Below, piece by piece: positions 7,339 to 16,878 of a DNA stretch of 59,781 nucleotides; the stretch's first letter is position 1, and each line of letters starts with the position of its first letter. The DNA lies in the NCBI RefSeq assembly GCF_000373105.1, contig NZ_KB890448.1, forward strand, positions 1 through 59,781. The letters run 5' to 3'. Position numbers and translations under genes: made by a program. Below the pieces are notes generated by a model. It made no database searches, was not told the DNA's origin, and saw only the letters and a list, made by a program, of their open reading frames with translations. This DNA is from Neolewinella persica DSM 23188 (GTDB lineage: Bacteria; Bacteroidota; Bacteroidia; Chitinophagales; Saprospiraceae).

Positions 7339-8664
7339 ATGACAACAACCAGCCTTTCCTTGCTCTTCTTGCTCGCCTTCCTTACCGGGGGGCTGATCAC
7401 CTGGTTGGTCGTCCAACTGCGATTACGAAATACGTTCCTTCCCATGGAGGAGGTTGAAAAAGGCTTCATCCGTCGCGAGCTCCACGAGCAACTTCGTAGA
7501 GAAGCAGACCTGCACTATGAGAACCTGCAAGAAAAAAGCACGGCAGAAAACCTCCTGGGCAACGAGTTAGCAACCGCCCGTACCGAGCTGCGGCACCTGC
7601 AAGAAAAACTGTCTGGCCATCAGGCCGAAATGGAACGATTGCAAGCCACCAGCCTGGCACAATTTGAACAGACAGCGGATCGGTTGCTACAGGAAAAAGG
7701 CCAAAGGTTTACGGCGCAAAATGCCAGCCAATTAACCAATATCCTTAAACCGCTTCAAGAGAAGCTTCAGGGATTTGAGCAACAAGTTGAACGACGCTTT
7801 TTGGAAGAAACCCGTGATCGGGTATCCCTGCGACAAGAGATTAAACACCTCCAACAACTGAACTTGCAGATCAGTACGGAGGCCAATAACCTTGCCGGCG
7901 CCTTACGCGGCAATACCAAGACCCAGGGAGATTGGGGCGAATGGCAACTGCTGACCCTGCTGGAAGCCAGCGGCCTTCAGCAAGGCGTACATTTTGATGC
8001 TCAAAGTAGCTACCGTGATAGCGACGACCGGGTGAAACGGCCAGATTTTGTCATAAATCTGCCCGAAGGGAAGCACCTCATCATTGACTCCAAAGTATCC
8101 CTGACTGCCTACGATCGATACTGCGCCCTCGCACCCGAAGACCCCGACCGTCGCCTCCATGCGCAGGCGCACCTGCGTAGTCTGAAAAAGCACGTCACCG
8201 ACCTGTCCGGCAAAAATTATACCCGTCTCTATCAAATCAGCAGCCCGGATTACCTCTTGCTCTTCGTACCTATCGAACCCGCCTTCGGACTTGCCCTGGC
8301 CACCGATCAGGGCATTTTCCTCGAAGCACTGGAACGTAACATTGTGATCGTTACCCCTTCTACCCTTCTGGCAACCTTGCGGACGGTCAGTTTCATCTGG
8401 AAGCAGGACAGCCAAAAAAAGAACGTTCTGGAGATCGCCCGCCAAAGTGGGCTGCTGTATGATGGCTTTGTCAGTTTCACCGAAGAGCTCAAAACCGTCG
8501 GAAAACAGCTTGACCGGGCACAATCTGCCTACGGTAACGCCCTCAAAAAACTCTCCACCGGTGGCACTTATGGTTCGACGCTGATCGGCAGGGCTGAGAA
8601 ATTGCGAACACTGGGTGCCAAGACTAAGAAGCGCCTTCCTGCAGAGTTGTTGGAGGAAGAGTAG
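7339..8664 (+). CDS. rmuC: DNA recombination protein RmuC family
   Basis: A 441-aa RmuC-family protein. It has an N-terminal membrane anchor (about 5-27, LSLLFLLAFLTGGLITWLV), then a long Glu/Gln-rich coiled coil (about 35-190). The RmuC domain follows: GDWGEWQLLTLLEASGL, RPDFVINLPEGKHLIIDSK and a later LLLFVPIEPAF segment. The Asp/Glu-x-Lys pattern at PDFVINL...IIDSKVS matches the nuclease-like fold assigned to this family. E. coli RmuC limits inversion between short inverted repeats, which is notable in a window so rich in inverted repeats, though the link is only suggestive. It starts directly after an 18-bp repeat. It is convergent with giant adhesin 1, 57 bp apart. Confidence 0.93.
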   Translation: MTTTSLSLLFLLAFLTGGLITWLVVQLRLRNTFLPMEEVEKGFIRRELHEQLRREADLHYENLQEKSTAENLLGNELATARTELRHLQEKLSGHQAEMERLQATSLAQFEQTADRLLQEKGQRFTAQNASQLTNILKPLQEKLQGFEQQVERRFLEETRDRVSLRQEIKHLQQLNLQISTEANNLAGALRGNTKTQGDWGEWQLLTLLEASGLQQGVHFDAQSSYRDSDDRVKRPDFVINLPEGKHLIIDSKVSLTAYDRYCALAPEDPDRRLHAQAHLRSLKKHVTDLSGKNYTRLYQISSPDYLLLFVPIEPAFGLALATDQGIFLEALERNIVIVTPSTLLATLRTVSFIWKQDSQKKNVLEIARQSGLLYDGFVSFTEELKTVGKQLDRAQSAYGNALKKLSTGGTYGSTLIGRAEKLRTLGAKTKKRLPAELLEEE

Positions 8665-8721
8665 TGATCAGTATTTAATGTTAGCAATCAGATGTAGAGT
8701 GGTGTAACAAAACCCCATGCC

Positions 8722-11700
8722 CTATCGCATTAACACAAAATCTCCCTTCACCAAACGTTCCGATCCATCATTGAGTACAAGTATGGCCTGGTAAACGTAG
8801 ACACCAACCTGTGCTGGTTGCCCATCCAGGTAACCATCCCATCCGTCGGGACCGTCGTGTAGCATGGTTCCCCATCGGTTGAAGATCTGGAAGGTGCGCA
8901 CTTCGCGCACCCGGCCATTGAATTCAAGTTGGTAGACATCGTTTACGCCGTTCCCGTCGGGGCTGAAGGCTGTAGGTGCGTAAACCGGTAAGCGTTCGTC
9001 AACTTCAATGGAGACGGTTTGCGTAAATTCACATTGGGCGGTGGTACGCAGGTGCAGGACGTAGTTGGTGGAGCTCAGAGGTGCAGCTACCGTTGCCAGT
9101 TGATTGGGGGTGCTCAATCCGTTGGAAGGCGTCCACCAGGCCGAATCAAGGGGCAACTCAACGCGGGGATCAAGGAATACACTGTCTCCAATAAAAATGG
9201 TGGTATCCAGCGGCAGGTTGAAAGCTGGATCCAAGGTTCCTGGAACGAAGAAAGTCACCGATACGGAACAATCATCGGCGTCCTGGAAAGTAGCTCGGCG
9301 TAATCCTGGAGGGATAATGAAATCCGCTACGTTTTCCACCGGTAAAAAGAACTCTCCGTCGAGACTGACTTCATAAAAGCCTCCCCCTCCAAAGATGGTA
9401 TCAATCTGAAGGCGACCACCATCTCCGGGGCATTCGCCGGGCAGGCCGGTTACCCGGGCGGTGAGGGGTTGCCGCGGATTCAACATAACCGAATCAACAA
9501 GGACACAGCCTTCTCCATCCGAGACGGTAACTACGTAGGTTCCGGCCAGGAGGTTCCGGTTCAGGCTATCGCTTGGTCCGTTGCTCCAGGAAATCCCGTA
9601 GGGGCTAGCCCCACCAGTGTAATTAACTACCGCCCTGCCAAGGGTATCCCGACAATAGTCTCCCGGATCCACCAGCACTTCCGTGGTTATGGCCAGATCA
9701 TTAATCTCAACAGTTGAAGACCCGCTGACCTCGCCCGGACAGCCACCAATGCCGGAACTTACCAGGGTATAAGTGGTTGGTTCATCAGGGAAGAATCGAA
9801 TCCGGTCGCCATTACGGACGTTATTTAGGGCAGTCGTATTCCCGCTGGCATCTCGCAGGATGCCGTTAATTCCTCCTGGCCCGTCGTAGGCAAAGCGCAG
9901 GTCTACCGAATCGCCGGGGCAAATGTCAAAATCTCCAAACAAGCGTAATTCTCCGGTACGACGGAAGGTATTATTTACGATGACCAGGGAATCGCAGCCG
10001 TTGGCCGCCATACCTGGGAAGCGGGCTACGCCTGCTGCCCGTTCGGCAGTAAAGAAGGTATCAGCGTAGAAAATGGTATCCCCAACACAGGCAGATTCCC
10101 CATAACGCCCTAAGAAGCTCGGTGCAATATCAAGCCTTACGTACACTACGCTGTCACACTGGCCCGGGCGGGGGTACCGTACTTCTCCTTCGGGGCGATT
10201 AGCGTCGAATACCTCTCCATTCTCTTCGTAGGGTGTTGCCGGGCAGGTAAAAACAATGCTGGTATCAGGAGCAGTTCCTGACTGGAAAGTAATGTCTACC
10301 TCGTAGAGCGTACCACACCTGCTTCCATCATCAACCACCAGAAAGGTGTCTGAAGGTGATATAGGATCAAAAAAGCGACCACCGATTTCGATGGGTGTGG
10401 GATCGCAGGTAACGTCAAAACGTCGGACGATGTCCGGGTCGGTGCCGATTGGCTGAAAGGTAATGTCGACCTCGTAAAGGGTTCCACACCTGCTTCCATC
10501 ATTTACGACCAGGAAAGTGTCTGAGGGGGACATGGGGTCAAAAAAGCGACCGCCGATTTCAATGGGAGCCGGATCACACGTAACGTCAAAACGTTGGACG
10601 ATATCCGGGTCGGTGCCAATTGGTTGAAAAGTGATGTCGACTTCAAAAAGCCGACCGCACTGACTTCCATCAGCTACCAGGAAAGTATCTGAGGGGGACA
10701 TGGGGTCAAAAAAGCGACCGCCGATTTCAATGGGAGTCGGATCACACGTAACGTCAAACCGACTGGTGGTATCCGGGCTTAACACCTCCAAGTCGAAGGT
10801 TTCTGACGAAGCTGTAGAACAGTTATCATCCGCCACAGTACTGAAAACAACCCGAGCATTGTCTCCGGTAGTACCGTTGAAAGTGACCCAGGCGGTATCG
10901 TTGGCCATCGCTCCCGCAATAGTCCTGGGTACGGGAGGTTGCCCATTATAACTTACTGCATAGCTCACGACTATTGCCCCGGCTCCGGACACTGAAAAAG
11001 GAATGCCAATGCTGTCTGGGAGGCAAGCAGTCAGCATACGGTCCGGACCAAACGATATGGTTGGTACAACAAAGCTGACCGCAACGGTAAAGCTTGTATC
11101 GTATTCGCACCCCATTCCATCAGTTATCCGAACTGGGTAGTTACCGGGCATTGCAATGTCGACCATCGCCTGATCTGGCAAGGCAGGGTCTTGCCAATCA
11201 ATGATGTAGGGAGATGTTCCTCCTGCAGGAACCAGTGCTATTCGTCCGGGCACGCTTCCACCACAGTAGATGCTGTCTATTGTTGCTACCGATGAGATAG
11301 AACACGTTTCTTGCTCGATACTTGTAAGGCACCCAGGGGACTGACAGCCATTAGCATCCGTGACCACCGCCAGGTAGTCCCCAAAGGCCATGTCCATAAT
11401 CGTGGTCAATCCAGCCAGCAAACCAGGATAAGTTTGGTTCAAGCCGTTGGAGGTGAGGGTCATGGTGTATGGCGGAGCACCACCTGACAAGGTAAATTCA
11501 GCCGTTCCGGGAGTAGCCCCCATTACGGAGGTAGTTTGACCGCAGTTTATTGCCGGCGAACTCCCATCGGGTAGGAAAACAATGGCCGTGTCAAGGCAAC
11601 CATTGGTGTCCATAATTTCAATTACGTAATCACCCGACGGTAAATCAACCTGACCATTACCTGCCGGCAGAATCCGGCCAGAGGTTACTTCCGGATAATC

Positions 11701-14334
11701 AATCCAGCGATAGTTATAGGGTGATGTTCCACCAGATGCCATAACCGTCAGGGAACCATCATTACCTCCATCACAGGTAGGGAGTGTCATTTGCTGATCC
11801 ACTGCTGGCAGGGTCAGGTCGGGATCAGGAGGAGAGGTGATGGAAACTGGAATGGTATCAGTGTAGCATAAGATAGCATCGGCTAGAAACACGGCATAAT
11901 TAGGCGCACCGAACGCGCCACTAAGTCCATCGAAAGTGACCATGGCCCCTACCGGCTGATTAACGAAACTTTCGATTTCAGCTCCAGTATCCAAATCGAT
12001 CAAAACAACTTCATACGGAGGGGAACCTCCGCCCAGTAGCTCTATCGTAGCGCTGCCATCATCCTGGCAGGGCGATGTCATAAAGTTACCACCAATATTG
12101 AAGGTAATATCTCCAGGGTCCGTGACTACGATGGGGCCAGATTCCGCTAGACAACCACTCTGATCTGAGATGGAGACGGAATATACTCCCGGCATAAGCG
12201 GTCCGGCCTCTTGTTGGTCATTATATATTGTCATGTCACCCGGTCCCGACCAAACGGTAGTTATGCGTCCATCGTTTCCGGCAATGGTTAGTCTGATGAC
12301 GGTATTATCAGTCCCTGAACAGTCATTTGCCAGTTGTGTTACGTCTACGATGGTTAGCGGGCAGAGAGTGTTGACAATAGTACTCATACAGGAGGAGGAG
12401 CGTCCATCTGCTCCGGTGACGGTAAAAGTGTAGGTGCCAGCGGCAAGATTACGGAAGACGTGGTCTCCTGTCTGACGGCCGGGAAAATCGGTGCTTCCAC
12501 CAGCATCCGTCAGAGTAATCGTGAAGGGGCTGATCCCGCCAGAAATATTGACGTTGATACTCCCAAGAATACCAGCTCCGTCAGCGTTGTTTCTTACCCG
12601 GCAGATCAAACTGATGGGCGGACTTGCCGGTATCTCCAGGGTACAAGGCTCGCTCGTACACCCGTCTGCATCAATGGCCGTAAAAGTATAGTTGCCCTCA
12701 GATAATCCCGTAAGGTCAAACATTGCTCCGTTAACCACCACTGTACCTGCGGCCGCGCCCGAATAGCTCAACTGGAAAGGAGGATTCCCCCCCGCAAACG
12801 AAATACGCGCAATTCCATCGTCCGCCATTGGAGTTGTAACGGCCTGTTCAACCGCACAAGAAATGGTGAGTGGATCTCCTTCGGGTACTCTGGGACGCAA
12901 GCGATCTTCGCAGCCGTATCGGTCGGTAATGGTAACCCGATATTGTACGGGGGACAGCCCAGTACGCACATCCAGATCATTAAAGGCTTCGTTTCCCCAA
13001 TCGTAAGAAAAAGGGCCAAAGCCCGCTGCGGTTAGTGTAATTGCACCATCATTGTTACCAGGACAGGACGTTTCAGTAATGGTGGCCATGCCCGTTGGGC
13101 CTACGATAAGTTCAAGCGGAATTTCAACGGCTGTCCCCGCACAATTTCCCAGTCCTGCGATGGCGAAGACGCTGGTGGCCGAAGTAGAAAATGCGGTTAT
13201 ATCGTTAATTTGTGAGGTTGCTGCAGCGTCCAAATACCAGGTGACTGGCGCACCGCCCCCCACTTCATTGTCGGACAGACTAAGGTTAAAAACACCCGTA
13301 CCATCCCCTTCAGGATCGCAGCCACGAATAGGTTCAGCTGGCAACACGGCCTGGTTTGGGGTAGAAGGAAAGTTTACGAACAGCCTGCCTACGGTAACGC
13401 ACAGATTATTCGAATAAATGATACGGGTGTACAGGGTATCAATCCGGTCCGTTGGCCCCGTATATTCCGTCAACTGATTCGTATTCACCTCTGCCTCTCC
13501 CGGTGAGCGATGAAAAGATATACTGAGGATCGAATTCGGGTAAATTTGCCGAAAAAGGTCTGTAGAAACGGGAGGATCAACCAACGCACCATAACCACAT
13601 AAGCTAAAGGTTGTATCCAGTGGTGGGCAGGTCGCCGGGAGGACAGGTAAATCGCAATCCAGGTTGCCGGACTCACTGGGCCCAACCAGAAAATAAGTAC
13701 CGTCATTGGGATTGATCTCCTGGGTGTTGTACGTAAAGCTCCTTAAACCACAGGGCGAAAACGCAGTGATCGTACGTAACGGGTCCCCAGCTCCAGGGCC
13801 ATTTGCAAAGGCACCCGATGTTCGTTCACAGGCACTTTGAAGGATATAAACTGGTTGTGCGGAATTACAAATATTCGCAAAGTCCGTATCCAGCATGTCA
13901 GCAGTTACGGTTGTTCCCGTGATAAATACGACTATGATTGCGTTTGGCGGAATCACCCCTCCCGGTCCGAGCGGGATAACACCGGGGCAACCAGATAGCA
14001 TCGTAACCGTCGGCTCCTTGAAGTCACACCCCAGAAACGCACCATTAAAGTCCCGGCCGAGGTCTGCATTGTCCGGGCCAAAACCATTAAACGGTAGATC
14101 AAAACCAATTTCAGTTACTGGAATCTCTACCAGGCCACTTCGCAGCACCAGAAACTCTGACTCAACGAGGAGACTACCACCATTCGGATTAGGATGCTCA
14201 ACACAAGAGTTAATCATTGCCAGTTCCGGCGAGAGACACTGCCCGGTGAGTGCTTCCGGCAGTAGGAACAACAAGGTAAAAATAAGTAGTTGGCTCCCTG
14301 GTTGTGTCAGGAACCGAAACAAATTGGTAATCAT
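8722..14334 (-). CDS. Giant adhesin 1: SprB-like repeat protein with T9SS type-B C-terminal domain
   Basis: A 1870-aa secreted surface protein. It has a signal peptide (about 1-31, ending PEALTGQ), an N-terminal domain of unknown fold with several Cys (about 32-290), and then many Ig/SprB-like repeats. The repeats carry motifs such as CPGNNDGAITLTAAGFGPFSY, CDGGNDGSLTVMASGG and YVVTVSDGEGC. Near residues 1190-1360 are three near-identical 56-57-aa units (FDVTCDP, IEIGGRFFDP, EVDITFQ). The last about 85 residues (APTAFSPDGNGVND, FQIFNRWG, WDGYLDGQP, ending GDFVLMR) are the gliding-motility-associated type-B sorting domain, so export by T9SS is expected. An 18-bp repeat copy lies in frame (GAAAGTV). 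No PorP/SprF gene is adjacent. The ligand is unknown. Confidence 0.9.
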   Translation of the reverse strand: MITNLFRFLTQPGSQLLIFTLLFLLPEALTGQCLSPELAMINSCVEHPNPNGGSLLVESEFLVLRSGLVEIPVTEIGFDLPFNGFGPDNADLGRDFNGAFLGCDFKEPTVTMLSGCPGVIPLGPGGVIPPNAIIVVFITGTTVTADMLDTDFANICNSAQPVYILQSACERTSGAFANGPGAGDPLRTITAFSPCGLRSFTYNTQEINPNDGTYFLVGPSESGNLDCDLPVLPATCPPLDTTFSLCGYGALVDPPVSTDLFRQIYPNSILSISFHRSPGEAEVNTNQLTEYTGPTDRIDTLYTRIIYSNNLCVTVGRLFVNFPSTPNQAVLPAEPIRGCDPEGDGTGVFNLSLSDNEVGGGAPVTWYLDAAATSQINDITAFSTSATSVFAIAGLGNCAGTAVEIPLELIVGPTGMATITETSCPGNNDGAITLTAAGFGPFSYDWGNEAFNDLDVRTGLSPVQYRVTITDRYGCEDRLRPRVPEGDPLTISCAVEQAVTTPMADDGIARISFAGGNPPFQLSYSGAAAGTVVVNGAMFDLTGLSEGNYTFTAIDADGCTSEPCTLEIPASPPISLICRVRNNADGAGILGSINVNISGGISPFTITLTDAGGSTDFPGRQTGDHVFRNLAAGTYTFTVTGADGRSSSCMSTIVNTLCPLTIVDVTQLANDCSGTDNTVIRLTIAGNDGRITTVWSGPGDMTIYNDQQEAGPLMPGVYSVSISDQSGCLAESGPIVVTDPGDITFNIGGNFMTSPCQDDGSATIELLGGGSPPYEVVLIDLDTGAEIESFVNQPVGAMVTFDGLSGAFGAPNYAVFLADAILCYTDTIPVSITSPPDPDLTLPAVDQQMTLPTCDGGNDGSLTVMASGGTSPYNYRWIDYPEVTSGRILPAGNGQVDLPSGDYVIEIMDTNGCLDTAIVFLPDGSSPAINCGQTTSVMGATPGTAEFTLSGGAPPYTMTLTSNGLNQTYPGLLAGLTTIMDMAFGDYLAVVTDANGCQSPGCLTSIEQETCSISSVATIDSIYCGGSVPGRIALVPAGGTSPYIIDWQDPALPDQAMVDIAMPGNYPVRITDGMGCEYDTSFTVAVSFVVPTISFGPDRMLTACLPDSIGIPFSVSGAGAIVVSYAVSYNGQPPVPRTIAGAMANDTAWVTFNGTTGDNARVVFSTVADDNCSTASSETFDLEVLSPDTTSRFDVTCDPTPIEIGGRFFDPMSPSDTFLVADGSQCGRLFEVDITFQPIGTDPDIVQRFDVTCDPAPIEIGGRFFDPMSPSDTFLVVNDGSRCGTLYEVDITFQPIGTDPDIVRRFDVTCDPTPIEIGGRFFDPISPSDTFLVVDDGSRCGTLYEVDITFQSGTAPDTSIVFTCPATPYEENGEVFDANRPEGEVRYPRPGQCDSVVYVRLDIAPSFLGRYGESACVGDTIFYADTFFTAERAAGVARFPGMAANGCDSLVIVNNTFRRTGELRLFGDFDICPGDSVDLRFAYDGPGGINGILRDASGNTTALNNVRNGDRIRFFPDEPTTYTLVSSGIGGCPGEVSGSSTVEINDLAITTEVLVDPGDYCRDTLGRAVVNYTGGASPYGISWSNGPSDSLNRNLLAGTYVVTVSDGEGCVLVDSVMLNPRQPLTARVTGLPGECPGDGGRLQIDTIFGGGGFYEVSLDGEFFLPVENVADFIIPPGLRRATFQDADDCSVSVTFFVPGTLDPAFNLPLDTTIFIGDSVFLDPRVELPLDSAWWTPSNGLSTPNQLATVAAPLSSTNYVLHLRTTAQCEFTQTVSIEVDERLPVYAPTAFSPDGNGVNDVYQLEFNGRVREVRTFQIFNRWGTMLHDGPDGWDGYLDGQPAQVGVYVYQAILVLNDGSERLVKGDFVLMR
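10266..10770 (-). repeat. Three near-identical 168/171-bp tandem repeats in giant adhesin 1
   Basis: The landmark AAAAAGCGACC recurs with ends at about 10380, 10551 and 10719, spacings of 171 and 168 bp (57 and 56 codons). The copies differ at few bases. The other repeats of this gene are strongly diverged, so this triplet is recent or homogenised. Confidence 0.85.
12742..12759 (+). repeat. 18-bp dispersed repeat, copy 4 (in frame inside giant adhesin 1)
   Basis: It reads TGTACCTGCGGCCGCGCC, one mismatch from consensus. In the minus-strand gene it encodes GAAAGT in a loop-like segment. Confidence 0.75.
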
Positions 14335-14708
14335 GTTTTTGGGAGGCTACGGGGTGTGTTGTTCTTGAAACGCAAAAAACAAGTAGTAATTACTAATGTA
14401 GGTGGAAAAAGTCAGAACCACCCACAAGATAAGGAGAAGCTACGAATGACCGCCCACAGCAAACATAAAAACCAGTCATTCCGGTAATCCGGAATGACTG
14501 GCCAAAACAACACTTGAACAACACTTAGATTTTATCAGTACACAAATACGGCACCTGCACTAACGAAAAGGCGGACAGCTCGCACCTTAAAGCTTACGGC
14601 ACTTTATTCGTATAGGCATAAGAACGCCCCCTCTTTTGTGTTCTCTAAAAACGGGAAAAGACTTCCAATAGTATCCAACTACTCTACCCTGATCTCCGTT
14701 AACGGGAT
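14335..14708. other. Divergent intergenic region between giant adhesin 1 and SDR
   Basis: 374 bp without a gene. It holds a terminator-like hairpin oriented toward the adhesin gene and otherwise unremarkable sequence. I find no clean TAnnTTTG box for the adhesin. Confidence 0.5.
14467..14501 (-). terminator. Terminator-like hairpin in the leader of giant adhesin 1
   Basis: CCAGTCATTCCGG (14472-14484) and CCGGAATGACTGG (14489-14501) form a perfect 13-bp stem with a 4-nt loop. On the minus strand it is followed by TTTTTATGTTT. No minus-strand gene lies upstream, so it either attenuates the adhesin transcript or is left from a lost gene. Confidence 0.6.
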
Positions 14709-15425
14709 ATGAACACAATCAAATCTAAGACAGCCTACATTACGGGAGGCACAAAGGGAATCGGCTATAGCGTTGCCGAATCGATCATTAAAGAAGGTGG
14801 TAACGCCATTATTACCAGCCGGACGAAGACTGCTGCGGAGAAAGCCGCCAGTACCCTAAATGCCATGGGATACCCTGGTAAAGTAGTTGGAGTAGAAGCA
14901 GATGTTCGCTCCTTACCCAGTCAGATGGAAGCGGTGGCGGCAGGTAAAGCTGCTTTCGGCAGCATTGACATTGTGATCGCCAACGCCGGTGTAGGCCACT
15001 TTGCCCCCATTCAGGAATTGACCGCTGAGGAATGGAGTGAAACTATTGACATTAACCTTACGGGAGTTTTTAACACCGTTAAGGCGGGGCTGGACGAATT
15101 GATCGCGAATAAGGGCTATTTGTTTACCATTGCAAGTCTGGCCGGCACCAATTTTTTCGCAACGGGCTCCGCCTACAATGCGAGTAAATTCGGGTTGGTG
15201 GGCTTTACACAGGCCGTTATGCTCGACGTGCGCAGCCAGGGCGTCAAGGTCTCCACCATTATGCCGGGTAGTGTTTCAACTCACTTCAATGGGCATACTC
15301 CGTCGGAAAAAGATGCCTGGAAAATTCAACCGGAAGACATTGGACAAATGGTCGTCGACCTGTTAAAAATGCCGGCACGTACGCTGCCCAGCAAGGTGGA
15401 AGTTCGGCCAACAACCCCGAAGTAA
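14709..15425 (+). CDS. Short-chain dehydrogenase/reductase (SDR)
   Basis: A classical SDR of 238 aa. It has the NAD(P)-binding glycine motif TGGTKGIG (12-19), ANAGVG near residue 90, a catalytic serine in TIASLAG (about 142) and the Tyr-x-x-x-Lys pair in SAYNASKFG (about 157-161), then IMPGSVSTHF. The arginine and threonine following the first strand (ITSRTKT) suggest NADP(H) preference. Similar proteins are annotated as 3-oxoacyl-ACP reductase-like, but the substrate cannot be told from sequence. It is alone in its transcription unit and convergent with the nucleotidyltransferase gene, 31 bp apart. Confidence 0.92.
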   Translation: MNTIKSKTAYITGGTKGIGYSVAESIIKEGGNAIITSRTKTAAEKAASTLNAMGYPGKVVGVEADVRSLPSQMEAVAAGKAAFGSIDIVIANAGVGHFAPIQELTAEEWSETIDINLTGVFNTVKAGLDELIANKGYLFTIASLAGTNFFATGSAYNASKFGLVGFTQAVMLDVRSQGVKVSTIMPGSVSTHFNGHTPSEKDAWKIQPEDIGQMVVDLLKMPARTLPSKVEVRPTTPK

Positions 15426-15456
15426 GCCCGGAGGAATCAATGCAGAGCGCCTACCG

Positions 15457-16455
15457 CTAACCTCCGAAGTCGATTTCCGTATTATCCCCAATGTTCAGGC
15501 TTTGTCGCAGACCGCCGATACTGGCGTCGTTACCAACGACGGAATCACGCAGGACAATATCGTGGATGGTCGCAAATTCGCCAATGATGGAATCCGATAC
15601 AATGGCGTGCTCTAGCTTGGTGTTGGCACCAAGGGTAACGTAGGGGCCGACGATGGAGTTGGAAATATCGCAATCGGGGCCAATGTGGACGGGGTGGATG
15701 ATGATGCTGTTGTCGTACGGCGGTGGATCATCCGTTGCGAAGCCGTCCCGATCGAGGAAGGTGGCATTGGTTTTCAGGAGCACATCACGACGGCCGCAAT
15801 CGAACCAGTTGTCCACGGCAATGGTGGAAAATTCGGTACCCCATTCGAGCATTCGGGCTAACGCATCCGTCAATGGGTATTCACCGATACTCCGCACCTC
15901 ATTTTCGATATTATAGGTACAGGCTTCAATGAATTGTTCGACCTCGCGTACCTTATAGCAACCGACCATCGCCATATTCGATTTTGGAATTTTCGGCTTT
16001 TCCACGAGGGCACGGATGTTCCCATCAATATCGTGCTCCACGATGCCGAATTGGCGGGGTTCGTCAACTAACTGTACGCCAATACAGCTTGTTTTACTGG
16101 TTTTGAAAGCTTCGAGGTCGGCGTCGATAATGGCATCTCCGAAAAAAATGATCAGTTCATCAGCATCGGCGTAGTGGTCGCGGGCCAGCCAGATCGCGTG
16201 GGCGGAGCCCAGACGTTCCTCCTGAGTGACAAAGACGGTGTGTAAATTGGGGTAGGTCCGCTCAATATATTCCCGGATCTTTTCCCCGAGGTATCCGATA
16301 ATGAAGACATATTCAGTGATGCCCAATTCGACGAGTCCATCAATGATGAAGCTGATGATGGGCTTACCCGCCACCGGAATCAGCGGCTTTGGCTGGGTGT
16401 AGGTCAACGGACGCAAACGCATACCGGTACCCGCAACAGGAATAATTGCTTTCAT
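15457..16455 (-). CDS. Sugar-phosphate nucleotidyltransferase (RmlA/GlmU-like, with left-handed beta-helix)
   Basis: A 332-aa cytosolic enzyme that joins a sugar 1-phosphate to a nucleoside triphosphate. The N-terminal Rossmann-like domain has PVAGTGMRLRPLT (7-19), QPKPLIPVAGKP (Lys near 23) and a metal-site FGDAIIDAD segment. The C-terminus (about 240-332) has hexapeptide-like turns (IGPDCDISNSIVGPYVTLGA) typical of a left-handed beta-helix. Candidates are glucose-1-phosphate thymidylyl- or uridylyltransferase, for cell-surface sugar synthesis. Its ATG lies 4 bp after a TATCTTGC box. Part of a second, decayed copy lies at 19.44 kb. The family is secure; the sugar is not. Confidence 0.9.
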   Translation of the reverse strand: MKAIIPVAGTGMRLRPLTYTQPKPLIPVAGKPIISFIIDGLVELGITEYVFIIGYLGEKIREYIERTYPNLHTVFVTQEERLGSAHAIWLARDHYADADELIIFFGDAIIDADLEAFKTSKTSCIGVQLVDEPRQFGIVEHDIDGNIRALVEKPKIPKSNMAMVGCYKVREVEQFIEACTYNIENEVRSIGEYPLTDALARMLEWGTEFSTIAVDNWFDCGRRDVLLKTNATFLDRDGFATDDPPPYDNSIIIHPVHIGPDCDISNSIVGPYVTLGANTKLEHAIVSDSIIGEFATIHDIVLRDSVVGNDASIGGLRQSLNIGDNTEIDFGG

Positions 16456-16459
16456 AGCC

Positions 16460-16467
16460 GCAAGATA
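16460..16467 (-). promoter_or_regulatory. Putative -7 box TATCTTGC, nucleotidyltransferase
   Basis: Minus-strand TATCTTGC is followed by GGCT and ATG. It differs from TAnnTTTG by the last bases, and the 4-bp gap to ATG implies a leaderless or near-leaderless transcript. Confidence 0.4.
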
Positions 16468-16491
16468 AGCGTGCCGGGCGGATATTTAGCA

Positions 16492-16509
16492 GGCGCGGAC
16501 GCAGGAGCA
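16492..16509 (-). repeat. 18-bp dispersed repeat, copy 5 (degenerate)
   Basis: On the minus strand it reads TGCTCCTGCGTCCGCGCC, two mismatches. The GGC end faces the nucleotidyltransferase start. It forms an inverted pair with copy 6 around a spacer that itself has a GCTCCTCCC/GGGAGGAGC hairpin (about 16512-16541). Confidence 0.7.
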
Positions 16510-16547
16510 GGCTCCTCCCCCGAGGGATAAGTGGGAGGAGCAAGGCA

Positions 16548-16600
16548 ATGGAAGCGTTTGTTTGCACCCACATCCCTTCCCTGCACCTGCGGCCCCGCCC
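16548..16600 (+). repeat. 53-bp segment duplicated exactly at 19505-19557
   Basis: It runs from ATGGAAGCGTTTG to the end of 18-bp copy 6 plus one C. The two copies are identical over 53 bp by eye, although the sequence left of the second copy is a diverged gene remnant. Confidence 0.9.
16582..16599 (+). repeat. 18-bp dispersed repeat, copy 6
   Basis: It reads TGCACCTGCGGCCCCGCC. The GGC end faces the C11 protease gene to the right. Confidence 0.85.
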
Positions 16601-16878
16601 TGAATATTCCTCCATCCTGCTGATCTGGCTCAAAACCATGCTGCTCACCTTCGAACTGGCCAAAATGATCAAAAACCGAACGAGTCGCCCCAGGTCCTTC
16701 GTGCTCCATTCTGGCCGTCGGGGTAGCTACGTTTTGCCTGCTCATTTATCGTGCGGCAAAGGTTTATCGGATGAGGTGGGAGCAGGAGGAAACGCCAATG
16801 GGGAAGTAGAGGATTATAGACATTCGTCCGGAATAGTATTGGATTGGTTTGTCCCCCCAAATTGTCATCCTACTGGGC

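Noticed and set aside
7903..8523. 206-aa minus-strand ORF inside RmuC
   Set aside because: It lies fully antisense to a gene with clear RmuC motifs and has no recognisable features.
9038..9057. A further dispersed-repeat copy (GGCGGTGGTACGCAGGTGCA)
   Set aside because: It is two bases longer with several mismatches and lies in ordinary adhesin coding sequence, so I did not count it.
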